Of a DNA stretch of 64,000 bases, positions 33,023 through 41,479 are shown one piece after another (position 1 is the stretch's first letter; the number at the start of each line of letters is the position of its first letter). Location: positions 62,001 to 126,000 of the forward strand of contig CAZPMN010000002.1 of the NCBI GenBank assembly GCA_964587835.1, written 5' to 3'. The notes under the pieces were generated by a model. That model did no database searches. It had not been told where the DNA came from and was given only the letters and a program-made list of their open reading frames with translations. Source of the DNA: Erginobacter sp964587835 (GTDB taxonomy: Bacteria > Auribacterota > Erginobacteria > Erginobacterales > Erginobacteraceae). The position numbers and the translations under genes are program-made.

Positions 33023-34429
33023 ATGACTGCAGAGAAGGACTACCGTATTAAGGATATCAGTCTGGCCGATTTCGGCCGGCGCGAGATCGAGATCGCTGAG
33101 AAAGAGATGCCGGGATTGATGGCCACCCGGAAGAAATATGGACCCCAAAAGCCCCTGGCCGGAAGACGAATCACCGGCAGTCTCCATATGACCATCCAGA
33201 CCGCGGTCCTGATCGAAACCCTGCGGGAACTGGGAGCCGACGTCCGCTGGTGTTCTTGCAACATCTTCTCCACTCAGGACCACGCCGCGGCGGCGATGGC
33301 TGCCGCCGGGGTTCCGGTCTTCGCCTGGAAGGGGGAGACCCTTTCCGAATACTGGGAGTGCGCCCGCCGGGCCCTGACCTGGCCGGACGGCTCCGGCCCC
33401 CACCTGGTGGTCGACGACGGCGGCGACGCCACCTTGATGATCCACCGCGGCTACGCCGCCGAGGATGACCCGAACCTGCTGGACAAACCGGCCCACGGGC
33501 AGGACGAAGTGGAGCTGAACCGGGCGTTAAAGATGACCCTCGGGGAGGAACCGGGAAAATGGCACCGGGTGGCCAAGGAACTGATCGGGATCTCCGAAGA
33601 AACCACCACCGGGGTCCACCGCCTCTACCAGATGATGGAGGCCGGGACCCTGCTCGCCCCGGCGATCAACGTCAACGACTCGGTCACCAAGTCGAAGTTC
33701 GACAACCTCTACGGCTGCCGGGAGTCGCTGGCCGACGGGATCAAGCGGGCCACCGACGTGATGGTGGCGGGCAAGGTCTGTCTGGTCTGTGGCTACGGGG
33801 ACGTCGGCAAGGGCTCGGCCCAGTCGCTTAAGGGTCTGGGAGCCCGAGTGATCATCACCGAGGTCGACCCGATCTGCGCCCTCCAGGCGCTGATGGCCGG
33901 CTACCGGGTGGCCACGGTCGAAGACGTGCTGCCCATCGCCGACATTTACGTCACCGCCACCGGCAACCGCGACGTCCTTACCGCCGAGCATATGTCGAAG
34001 ATGAAGGACCAGGCGATCATCTGCAACATCGGCCACTTCGACAACGAGATCCAGGTCGCCGAGCTGGAGGCCTGGCCGGGGGTTGAGAAAGTCAACATCA
34101 AGCCTCAGGTCGACAAATATGTCTTCCCCGACGGCAAGTCGATCTTCCTGCTGGCCGAGGGGAGGCTGGTCAATCTTGGCTGCGCCACCGGTCATCCCAG
34201 CTTCGTGATGTCCAACTCCTTCACCAACCAGACCCTGGCCCAGATCGATCTGGCCCGGGGGACGCGGGAACCGGGGGTCTATACCCTCTCCAAGCAGCTT
34301 GACGAGGAGGTCGCCCGTCTCCACCTCTCCCACCTCGGGGCTCACCTGACCCGGATGACCCCGGAACAGTCGGCCTACCTCGGAGTTCCGGTCGAGGGAC
34401 CCTACAAGCCCGACCACTACCGCTACTGA
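33023..34429 (+). CDS. ahcY: Adenosylhomocysteinase
   Basis: AhcY splits S-adenosylhomocysteine to adenosine and homocysteine, clearing the product of methyl transfer. The 468-residue protein is the long bacterial form with the 40-residue insert near HGQDEVELNRALKMTL. NAD-binding VCGYGDVGKGSAQSLKGLGA, CNIFSTQDHAAAAM and C-terminal GPYKPDHYRY are diagnostic. The start is ATG at 33023, with TAGGAG 11 bases before; the frame open upstream to 32858 overlaps lptG and is not used. No SAH riboswitch core was seen in the 140-base leader. It converges with metK across an accessory island. Confidence 0.97.
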   Translation: MTAEKDYRIKDISLADFGRREIEIAEKEMPGLMATRKKYGPQKPLAGRRITGSLHMTIQTAVLIETLRELGADVRWCSCNIFSTQDHAAAAMAAAGVPVFAWKGETLSEYWECARRALTWPDGSGPHLVVDDGGDATLMIHRGYAAEDDPNLLDKPAHGQDEVELNRALKMTLGEEPGKWHRVAKELIGISEETTTGVHRLYQMMEAGTLLAPAINVNDSVTKSKFDNLYGCRESLADGIKRATDVMVAGKVCLVCGYGDVGKGSAQSLKGLGARVIITEVDPICALQALMAGYRVATVEDVLPIADIYVTATGNRDVLTAEHMSKMKDQAIICNIGHFDNEIQVAELEAWPGVEKVNIKPQVDKYVFPDGKSIFLLAEGRLVNLGCATGHPSFVMSNSFTNQTLAQIDLARGTREPGVYTLSKQLDEEVARLHLSHLGAHLTRMTPEQSAYLGVPVEGPYKPDHYRY

Positions 34430-34461
34430 TAGCACAGACATTCTTCTCTGTGCGACAAGCC

Positions 34462-34493
34462 GCCCCCGGCCGCCTAAGGCGGACGGGGGCTTT
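34462..34493 (+). terminator. Terminator of ahcY
   Basis: A GC-rich stem GCCCCCG/CGGGGGC with inner CCGCC/GGCGG and a TAA loop, followed by TTT, lies 33 bases after the ahcY stop. Confidence 0.75.
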
Positions 34494-34584
34494 CCGTAGA
34501 TGAACGGGCCGGGGGAGAGCTATCGCCAGCGCTACCTCCTCCGAAAACCGGCAACAGGACGGCCCGGTTTGTTCGGACGGAGTT

Positions 34585-34797
34585 CTAAACCAGGCGCTGC
34601 CCTGATTCGAGCCTGCTGATCATATCCCGAATCATCTGCCTATGCTTTGCTTCCTCGTTTTGCAGGGTCACCAGGAGTTCCCGGACATAATCCACCGAAG
34701 TCTGGCCGGCCAGCCGGGCATAAAAATCGTGGGCCCGGGTCTCCATCTCGATTGCTTTCTGCAGGATCTCGGCGGGGTCGGTAAGTTTCTGGGGAAT
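34585..34797 (-). CDS. Half-size ferritin-like helical hairpin protein, probable ATT start
   Basis: The reverse strand codes about 70 residues that match one helical hairpin of the ferritin/rubrerythrin fold: DPAEILQKAIEMETRAHDFY then LQNEEAKHRQMIRDM, with the E and ExxH residues that bind a di-iron centre. A full rubrerythrin has two such hairpins, so this would need to dimerise, as in encapsulated-ferritin types. No ATG, GTG or TTG start is in frame before a TGA. An ATT at 34797 has AGGAG 7 bases upstream and is the best start; otherwise it is a remnant. It follows the methyltransferase fusion gene by 20 bases. Confidence 0.55.
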   Translation of the reverse strand: MPQKLTDPAEILQKAIEMETRAHDFYARLAGQTSVDYVRELLVTLQNEEAKHRQMIRDMISRLESGQRLV

Positions 34798-34817
34798 TTT
34801 GCAGCTCCTGTTGTTCG

Positions 34818-36440
34818 CTAATCCTCCGTCTGAAGGCCCGCAGTGAGGCAGCCGACCGGGTCACCCTCACCTTCAGCGCTTGTTAAGTAATTGTTTATGC
34901 GCTGCTCGACATTTTCTTGCAGATTGCGATACCAGAACGCGTAATCAAACTTGTGCAGGACTCCTTGGGGGAAATGTCCCAGCTCAAGTTGATCGTAGTC
35001 CGGCGGCATTGTCTCCAGCGCGCCGTTCTCCGGGTTTATTCTGGCGCCGGTATACTGCGGCACTTCTTTTTTCAAGGTGCCGGTGAAATCATCAAAAAAT
35101 ACCGCACCTTTATTCAGTTCTTTACCCGCCGGCGTACCATCTGTTTCCCAGTTCAGGGGGTTGATACAGAACGCGCCATCTACCAGAACCGGCGAGCCGG
35201 CGGCCCCCGGAGCTTGTGTATTGTATGAAATCACGACTCCGGTATCACCGGCTCCCGTGGCCGGTTTCATCCAGGGATATCTCTTGAAATCTTCAGACAT
35301 TACGGAATACCCGATCAGGTAAGCCGCGACCAGCTTCCTCGACAGTTCTGGATCGCTCAGTTTTTTCCGAATCAAATCAATCATCACGAGAGATCCCTGA
35401 CTATGGCTCGCCAGAATGAACGGTCGCCCCTGATTCCAATGCTCCAGGTAGTAGTCAAACGCGGCAGCAACATCATCGGCACCAATCCGGAAATATTTAT
35501 TCTTATACATATCCTCGTCGGGATTCAGCGCGACAAAACTTGTCTGCCGGTAGTAGGGGGCAAACAGATTGGCGGATTTGGAGTAAACCCCCGCCTGGGC
35601 AATCATCAATCCCTGGGCCTTGGCCTGCAAATCCGGACGATTCATAATATCCATATTCAGGGGTTCCGCTTCGGAGTAGATGGTAGGGAAGACATAACCG
35701 TAATACTCCTGATACTTGTAATATAACTCAGCTTCCTGCCTTTGGTTGGTTACGAGTTCTTCCGCGGACTTATCACCTTTATGCTTCTGCAGGAATTTTT
35801 CCTGCGCAGAAACCTGTGGTTGGTAAAAATGTTCAATCCAGCAGCTTTCCGGGAGAACGAAAGTGGCAATTGGAACATATCCGGCCTGCTGCATCTGGGC
35901 GACCTTCTTCGGGATGGTATCGATCTGCGGATAGGCCTCCTTCCAGAACTTGTCGATTTCAACAGGGCGCTCCTCGGTAAACCAGGAAGCCTCGGAAACG
36001 GCGATATAGCCTCCCCTTTTCAGGAACTTGCGCCATTTCTTCAATCCCTGTTCGAAACCAATATTGTAGATTGCGCCTTCCGACCAGATTAAATCCAGGG
36101 TCCCGGGCTGGAACGGAAGGTCCTCCATCGAACCGACCACACCGTTGACTCTGTCCAGGAGATTCAATCGTTGGGCATTGCTGTTAAACAACTCTATGAA
36201 GTTATCAAACAGATCGATACCGGTAATCCGTCCCGGGATATGCTGAGCCAATACAGCGGTCTGACCGCCGGTCCCGCAACCGATGTCGGCGATCCAAGAT
36301 CCGTCGGTCAGATGGTCGATAAATCCCAGGGCCTTCACGGTTACTTCAGGGCTGCCGGGCCCCTGCCGCTCTAAACTGGAAAAGTAATCGCAGATTAATT
36401 TGAAATCAAAATCGTGAATTGATTTACTTCCTTCACTCAT
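34818..36440 (-). CDS. Fusion: SAM-dependent methyltransferase plus DUF3089 alpha/beta hydrolase
   Basis: The chain has 540 residues. Residues 1-250 are a class I methyltransferase (IADIGCGTGGQTAVL as SAM motif I, IHDFDFKLICDYFSSLERQG at the start). From about 251 the sequence changes to a DUF3089 hydrolase: PTIYSEAEPLNMDIMNRPD, FAPYYRQTSFVAL and the nucleophile elbow ASHSQGS (Ser347). The junction YYGYVF/PTIYS lies at about 35690; both families tend to have a VFY-type motif there, so an in-frame deletion between adjacent genes may have joined them. The region is visibly richer in A/T than its neighbours, a sign of transfer. The start was set at ATG 36440; one at 36455 adds five residues. Substrates are unknown. 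Confidence 0.78.
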   Translation of the reverse strand: MSEGSKSIHDFDFKLICDYFSSLERQGPGSPEVTVKALGFIDHLTDGSWIADIGCGTGGQTAVLAQHIPGRITGIDLFDNFIELFNSNAQRLNLLDRVNGVVGSMEDLPFQPGTLDLIWSEGAIYNIGFEQGLKKWRKFLKRGGYIAVSEASWFTEERPVEIDKFWKEAYPQIDTIPKKVAQMQQAGYVPIATFVLPESCWIEHFYQPQVSAQEKFLQKHKGDKSAEELVTNQRQEAELYYKYQEYYGYVFPTIYSEAEPLNMDIMNRPDLQAKAQGLMIAQAGVYSKSANLFAPYYRQTSFVALNPDEDMYKNKYFRIGADDVAAAFDYYLEHWNQGRPFILASHSQGSLVMIDLIRKKLSDPELSRKLVAAYLIGYSVMSEDFKRYPWMKPATGAGDTGVVISYNTQAPGAAGSPVLVDGAFCINPLNWETDGTPAGKELNKGAVFFDDFTGTLKKEVPQYTGARINPENGALETMPPDYDQLELGHFPQGVLHKFDYAFWYRNLQENVEQRINNYLTSAEGEGDPVGCLTAGLQTED

Positions 36441-36506
36441 AATTTTATGCCCCAATACCTATAAGGGCAGCCCATTATCAAATAACGGGGAGCAGACGGT
36501 ATCGGG

Positions 36507-36887
36507 CTAGCAGACTTTCTCTGCCCCCGAGTACACGCTCTCGATATTCAGTACCGCGGCCGCGTGCCCCGGATGTTCCGTGGGGTTCCAACGCTTCATA
36601 TCGTTGAAGATCTCGCCAGCGGTGTGGTACTCGAGAGTGCCTTTGACCTGATAGGGCTTCCCGTCCTTGCCCTGAAACAGAATCGCTCCGGCTTTGTTGT
36701 CAGCCTGAAGGTTCTTCCGGGTTTTGTCGAAGTAGTTGTCAGCCACGACAAGCCGGTCTTTGCCGAATGAGCCGACACATGTCACGTAGATGATGTTGGG
36801 AATACCATCCGGGCTGACCGTTGCCAGGATTGCCGGGCCTTCACGGTCTTGCCACGCTTGCCTTACTTCCTCGGATAGGGCTGTCAT
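36507..36887 (-). CDS. Pyridoxamine 5'-phosphate oxidase-like FMN-binding protein
   Basis: This 126-residue protein has a single split-barrel domain: GPAILATVSPDGIPNIIYVT, then NLQADNKAGAILFQ and the YQVKGTLEYHTAGEIF strand-turn pattern. Such proteins bind FMN or a related flavin and often act as reductases; the substrate cannot be told. A good AAAGGAG site precedes the ATG. It is the first gene of the minus-strand accessory island between metK and ahcY, 66 bases upstream of the methyltransferase fusion, and the two may be co-transcribed. Confidence 0.85.
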   Translation of the reverse strand: MTALSEEVRQAWQDREGPAILATVSPDGIPNIIYVTCVGSFGKDRLVVADNYFDKTRKNLQADNKAGAILFQGKDGKPYQVKGTLEYHTAGEIFNDMKRWNPTEHPGHAAAVLNIESVYSGAEKVC

Positions 36888-37038
36888 AAACTGCTCCTTT
36901 TTTTCTCTTCGTTATCGTTGCTGTTCTTCCACCACGATCTCGAGCGGTCTTTTGCCTGGTCGCTCTTCTCCCCTGCCGAACGGGGCCTCGAACTGAGCGG
37001 TCGGCCGCCTTACCTGCGAGCCTACACTGAATTTTACG

Positions 37039-37079
37039 AAAAAACGCCCCGCCCCGCCGACGGCGGGGAGGGGCGTTTT
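37039..37079 (-). terminator. Terminator of metK
   Basis: A stem of AAAACGCCCC-GCCCCGCC with GGCGGGG-A-GGGGCGTTTT (one bulge), followed on the minus strand by a T-run, lies 22 bases beyond the metK stop. Confidence 0.85.
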
Positions 37080-37100
37080 CCCCCAGAGAGGATTTCGGGA

Positions 37101-38291
37101 TTACATCCCGGCCGCCTTCTTCAGCTCGTCCACCCGGTCGGTCTTCTCCCAGGTGAAACCCTGATCCTCCCGCCCGAAGTGACCGTAGGCGGCGGTGGGA
37201 CGGTAGATCGGCCGGAGCAGGTCGAGCATCTTGATGATCCCGCGCGGCTTGAGGGTGAAGACGTCCCGGACGATCTTCACTAACTGTTCGTCCTCGAACT
37301 TGCTGGTTCCGTGAGCGTTGACGTAAACCGAGACAGGCTCGGCGACCCCGATCGCGTAGGCCAGCTGGATCTCGCAGCGGTCGGCCAGGCCGGCGGCCAC
37401 GATGTTCTTGGCGATGTAGCGGCACATATAGGAGGCAGAACGGTCGACCTTGGATGGGTCCTTCCCGGAGAAGGCTCCCCCTCCATGGGAGGCCTCACCG
37501 CCGTAGGTATCGACAATGATCTTCCGCCCGGTCATCCCGGTGTCGCACTGCGGACCGCCGATCACGAACTTTCCGGTCCCGTTGACGATCCAGGTCGTCT
37601 CGCCCTCGCGGTAGAAGTCTTTCAGGACCGGCTTAATCACCTCGTCGCAGACGGCCTCCTTCGCCTCCTTGGCCATCAGTTCCCCGGTGGGATCGAGGAC
37701 CTCCGTGGTGTGCTGGGTGGCGATCACCACCCGGGGGATCGAGACCACCTTTCCGTCCCGATACTCCACCGTGACCTGGGACTTCCCGTCCGGTCCCAGC
37801 CAGGGGAGGACTTCTTCCTTCCGGATCCGGGCCAGCTGCCGGCAGAGGCGGTGGGCCATCATAATCGGCAGGGGCATCAGCTCCTCCGTCTCCCGACAGG
37901 CGTAACCGACCATCAACCCCTGGTCGCCGGCGCCCTGTTCCTTGAACTCCCCCTTGCCCTCGGTCACCCCCTGGGAGATGTCGGGGGACTGGTGCCCGAT
38001 CGCGTTGAGGATGGCGCAGCTCTTGTAATCAAACCCGTACTTGGGGTCGGTATAGCCGATATCCTTCACCACCCCGCGGACCAGGTCCGGAACGTCGATG
38101 TAGGTGGTGGTGGTGATTTCTCCGCCGACAATCGCCAGACCGGCGGTGATGAAGGTCTCGCAGGCCACCCGGCCGGCGGGATCCTCGGTTAGAACCCTAT
38201 CCAGAACGGCGTCCGAAATCTGATCGCAGACCTTGTCCGGGTGCCCTTCAGTGACCGACTCCGACGTAAAAATGTAATGCTTGGGCTTCAC
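37101..38291 (-). CDS. metK: S-adenosylmethionine synthase
   Basis: MetK makes SAM from ATP and methionine. The 396-residue protein has TSESVTEGHPDKVCDQISDA, GAGDQGLMVGYA, the P-loop-like GGGAFSGKDPSKVDRS and the usual C-terminal GHFGREDQGFTWEKTD. The start is GTG with GGAGG 10 bases before. It is convergent with ahcY, and together they form the SAM cycle. A candidate promoter lies at 38377-38405; no SAM riboswitch was seen in the short leader. Confidence 0.98.
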   Translation of the reverse strand: MKPKHYIFTSESVTEGHPDKVCDQISDAVLDRVLTEDPAGRVACETFITAGLAIVGGEITTTTYIDVPDLVRGVVKDIGYTDPKYGFDYKSCAILNAIGHQSPDISQGVTEGKGEFKEQGAGDQGLMVGYACRETEELMPLPIMMAHRLCRQLARIRKEEVLPWLGPDGKSQVTVEYRDGKVVSIPRVVIATQHTTEVLDPTGELMAKEAKEAVCDEVIKPVLKDFYREGETTWIVNGTGKFVIGGPQCDTGMTGRKIIVDTYGGEASHGGGAFSGKDPSKVDRSASYMCRYIAKNIVAAGLADRCEIQLAYAIGVAEPVSVYVNAHGTSKFEDEQLVKIVRDVFTLKPRGIIKMLDLLRPIYRPTAAYGHFGREDQGFTWEKTDRVDELKKAAGM

Positions 38292-38376
38292 TCCATCTCC
38301 TCCTTGATTTTAAGGCGTCTGGCCATTTATTGTCATTTAAGAATAATATCCTGAAGACAAACCGAGAAAAGGGGGG

Positions 38377-38405
38377 ATACTAGTCAAGTCGGATGAATCT
38401 GGCAA
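38377..38405 (-). promoter_or_regulatory. Candidate sigma-70 promoter of metK
   Basis: On the minus strand TTGCCA (38405-38400), a 17-base spacer and TAGTAT (38382-38377) lie about 86 bases upstream of the metK start, in the only gap between ptsI and metK. Confidence 0.5.
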
Positions 38406-38444
38406 GGGAAAAACTCCTTTCCAACCGGGAAAGCAGCCGGGCGG

Positions 38445-40196
38445 CTACCCCTTGAGAAGCTCGGGCGCCGCCCGCCTAATCATCTTCCGGGAGGCTTGGC
38501 GGATATCATCTGCCGACCGGTAATCCAGCACCGTTCGGGCCAGTTTCCGGGCCTCGGAGAGCTCCAGCGAGGTGATCAGCTTCTTGACCTCCGGCACCGC
38601 GACCGGGCTGACGCTGAATTCATCCAGCCCCAGGCCGAGCAGGATCGGGACCGAGAGGACATCCCCGGCCATCTCCCCGCACATCCCGACCCAGATATTA
38701 TGCCGGTGCCCGACCGTGATCACCTGGTTGATCAGGCGCAGCACCGCCGGGTCGAGGGGATCGTAGAGGTAAGCAATCTTCTCGTTCACCCGGTCGACCG
38801 CCAGGGTGTACTGGATCAGGTCGTTGGTCCCGATGCTGAAGAAGTCCACCTCCCGGGCCAGCTCGTCGGCCATCACCACCGCCGAGGGGACCTCAATCAT
38901 AATCCCCACCTCCATATCCTGGTGGAAAGGCGCTCCGGTCCGGCGGACCTCGGCCTTGGCCTCCTCCCAGATATTCAGCACCCGTTTGAGCTCCCCGTAG
39001 CCGGAGATCATCGGGAACATAATCTTCACGTTCTTATTCCGGCTCGCTCTCAGGATCGCCCGGAGCTGGCTCTTGAAGATATCCTGCCGCTCGAGGCAGA
39101 ACCGCACCGCCCGCCAGCCCATAAAAGGATTGATCTCCGGGGGGATCTCGAGGGCGGAGTTGAATTTGTCCCCACCCAGGTCGAGAGTCCGGATAATGAC
39201 CGCGTCCGGCCGGAGGGACCTGGCCACCCGGTCATAGGCCCGGAACTGCTCTTCCTCGTTTGGGAGATCGGCCCGGTTGAGATAGAAATACTCCGTCCGG
39301 TAGAGTCCCACCCCATCCCCGCCGTGGGCGGCCACCGATTCCAGGTCCTCCGGCATCTCGATATTGGCGGCCAGGGTGACCCGATACCCGTCCTTGGTCT
39401 CCGCCGGGCGGTTTTTCAGAGCGGCCAGCTGGGCCTCGAAATGGAGCAGCGCTGACTGCTCCTCCTTGATCCGGGCCAGGGTCGACCGGGAGGGGAAGAC
39501 AATCACCTGACCGGTGGTACCGTCGACGACCAGCGGGTCGCCGGTGGAGACAGAGGTTGAGATGTTGCCCAGCCCGACCACCGCGGGTATTTCCAGGGAC
39601 CTGGCCATGATCGCGGTGTGCGAGGTCTTCCCCCCGGTGTCGGTGGCGAACCCGACCACCTTCTCCCGGTGCATCAGGGCGGTGTCGGAGGGCGAGAGTT
39701 CGGGGGCGATTACCACCACTTCCTCCTCCAGGGAGGCCAAATCGGCTCGCTGCCCGCCGGTCAGGTTATGCAGGACCCGTCGGGCGACATCCCGGATATC
39801 GCTGAGCCGCTCCTTGATGTAACCATCTTCCACCTGGAGGAAGGCCTTGGTGTACTCCTTGATGACGTCCTGGAAAACATACTCGGCGTTGAGCTTTTTC
39901 TCCTCTATCCCCTTCACCACCTCGGCGATCAGGGTCCGGTCCTCCACCACCAGCAGGTGGGCGTCGAAGAGATCGGTCACCTTCCGCCCCGCCCGGTCGG
40001 CCAGTTCCTGCCGGATATTGATCAGTTCTTTCCGGGCGGCGATCAGGGCGTCCTCAAAACGGGCGATCTCCGCCCCCACGGCCGGAGCGGCGATCGGATG
40101 CGGGGAGACGGAGGCTTCCTCGACATCGAATACGTAGGCCTTTCCGATCACGAAACCGGGAGAGGCGGGAATTCCCGAAAAGACTTTCTCCTTCAT
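38445..40196 (-). CDS. ptsI: Phosphoenolpyruvate-protein phosphotransferase, enzyme I
   Basis: Enzyme I takes phosphate from PEP and passes it to HPr. The 583-residue protein has the phospho-His region GGKTSHTAIMARSLEIPAVV, LYRTEYFYLNRADLP, the PEP-binding FFSIGTNDLIQYTLAVDR and GMCGEMAGD. The ATG at 40196 shares its A with the HPr stop (TGATG); a GTG 3 bases earlier is possible. No PTS sugar permease is nearby, so the chain may serve regulation through HprK. Confidence 0.96.
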   Translation of the reverse strand: MKEKVFSGIPASPGFVIGKAYVFDVEEASVSPHPIAAPAVGAEIARFEDALIAARKELINIRQELADRAGRKVTDLFDAHLLVVEDRTLIAEVVKGIEEKKLNAEYVFQDVIKEYTKAFLQVEDGYIKERLSDIRDVARRVLHNLTGGQRADLASLEEEVVVIAPELSPSDTALMHREKVVGFATDTGGKTSHTAIMARSLEIPAVVGLGNISTSVSTGDPLVVDGTTGQVIVFPSRSTLARIKEEQSALLHFEAQLAALKNRPAETKDGYRVTLAANIEMPEDLESVAAHGGDGVGLYRTEYFYLNRADLPNEEEQFRAYDRVARSLRPDAVIIRTLDLGGDKFNSALEIPPEINPFMGWRAVRFCLERQDIFKSQLRAILRASRNKNVKIMFPMISGYGELKRVLNIWEEAKAEVRRTGAPFHQDMEVGIMIEVPSAVVMADELAREVDFFSIGTNDLIQYTLAVDRVNEKIAYLYDPLDPAVLRLINQVITVGHRHNIWVGMCGEMAGDVLSVPILLGLGLDEFSVSPVAVPEVKKLITSLELSEARKLARTVLDYRSADDIRQASRKMIRRAAPELLKG

Positions 40197-40468
40197 CACT
40201 CTTCCCCGAATTTAGACCTGATCAGGGCTTCAATCTCCCTGACCGCCTCCTCGGCGTCCTCACCCCGGGCGATCACGGTCACCGACGAACCCTGGGGGGC
40301 GGCCAGCATCAAGACCCCCATTATGCTCTTCCCGTTGACCTCTTCCTCCCCGCGTTTCAGGATAATGTCGGAACTGAACCGGCTGGTCAGTTGAACGAAC
40401 CGGGCGGCCGGGCGGGCGTGGATCCCGAGCTTGTTCTCGATCAGCATCTCTTTGACTATCTCCGGCAT
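40196..40468 (-). CDS. ptsH: Phosphocarrier protein HPr
   Basis: This 90-residue protein has His17 in LGIHARPAA, the site phosphorylated by enzyme I, and Ser48 in NGKSIMGVLML, the site phosphorylated by HPr kinase. Both are intact, so metabolic and regulatory phosphorylation are both possible. AAGGAA lies before the ATG. It lies between hprK and ptsI in one operon, 24 bases downstream of hprK. Confidence 0.96.
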   Translation of the reverse strand: MPEIVKEMLIENKLGIHARPAARFVQLTSRFSSDIILKRGEEEVNGKSIMGVLMLAAPQGSSVTVIARGEDAEEAVREIEALIRSKFGEE

Positions 40469-40492
40469 CGGTACAATTCCTTCCGCTTCCCC

Positions 40493-41431
40493 TTATCGTT
40501 CCTGCTGGCGGATCATCTCTTTTACGTGACGGTCCAGTTCCTGGGCGGCGTGATAACCCATCATCTTGATCCGATGGTTGAGGGCGGCCACCTCGATCAG
40601 CAGGGCCAGATCCCGGCCGGGGCCGACCGGAAGCAGGATGTGGGGGATGGGAACCCCCAGGATCTGGATATGTTCCTCGTCCAAACCCAGCCGCTCGTAT
40701 TCCTTGTCCCGCTCCCAGATTTCCAGGCTTACCGCCAGGTCGATCCGCTTGCGCTGCCTCACGCACCCCACTCCGAAAAGATTGCGGACATCGATGATTC
40801 CCAATCCCCGGATTTCCATATGAAACCGGGTCAGCTCCGAACCCTGGCCTTCAAGGTATGAACCATCGATCTGGCGGATATAGATGTAGTCGTCGCTGAC
40901 CAGCCGGTGTCCGCGCTCCACCAAGCTCAGGGTACACTCGCTCTTGCCCACTCCGCTCTTTCCCTGGATCAGCACCCCCACCCCGTAAACTTCAACCAGA
41001 TTGGCGATAATCGAGGTGTGAGGAGAAAAAATCTCTTCCAGCGAGATGGTTCCCAGATTGAGAAGACGGGTGGTGATCAGGTTGGAGCGGAAGATGGGAA
41101 TTCCGACTTGGTCGGCCTCGGAAATCAGTTCATCGGGGGGGATGTAGTTGCGGGCAACTATGCAGAAGGGGATCTTCTGCTCGAGAAACGCCTTCACCCG
41201 TTGCTTGCGCTCCGCCGGCGAAAGGCTGCGCAGGTAACTGATCTCCACCTTGCCCAGAACCTGTCCCCTCCGGTTGGCGAAGAAATCAGTATAGCCGGCG
41301 AGAACCAGACCGGGGCGGTTGATCTCCGAGATCAGAATCCGCCGCTTCAACCCCTTCTCCCCGGCCACCAGCCGAAGCTGGAGTTTCTCCTTGAGGATCT
41401 CGTAAAACTGTTTTACGGTCAGGCCTTTCAT
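40493..41431 (-). CDS. hprK: HPr kinase/phosphorylase
   Basis: HprK phosphorylates HPr on Ser in answer to metabolic state and can reverse this. The 312-residue protein has an N-terminal DRTGG-like domain and a C-terminal kinase domain with Walker A GKSGVGKSECTL, ERGHRLVSDDYI and the family signature MEIRGLGIIDVRNLFG. It precedes ptsH-ptsI. The order hpf-hprK-ptsH-ptsI resembles the rpoN-linked clusters of proteobacteria and several candidate phyla, where it controls nitrogen and carbon balance. Confidence 0.95.
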   Translation of the reverse strand: MKGLTVKQFYEILKEKLQLRLVAGEKGLKRRILISEINRPGLVLAGYTDFFANRRGQVLGKVEISYLRSLSPAERKQRVKAFLEQKIPFCIVARNYIPPDELISEADQVGIPIFRSNLITTRLLNLGTISLEEIFSPHTSIIANLVEVYGVGVLIQGKSGVGKSECTLSLVERGHRLVSDDYIYIRQIDGSYLEGQGSELTRFHMEIRGLGIIDVRNLFGVGCVRQRKRIDLAVSLEIWERDKEYERLGLDEEHIQILGVPIPHILLPVGPGRDLALLIEVAALNHRIKMMGYHAAQELDRHVKEMIRQQER

Positions 41432-41479
41432 CGACAGGTCCGTACGACCGGATCTCCAATATACCCGGTGGTGGTCGGT

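Noticed and set aside
38292..38444. Possible SAM riboswitch before metK
   Set aside because: The short leader lacks any SAM-I, II or III core pattern that I can recognise; it shows only a promoter and a ribosome site.
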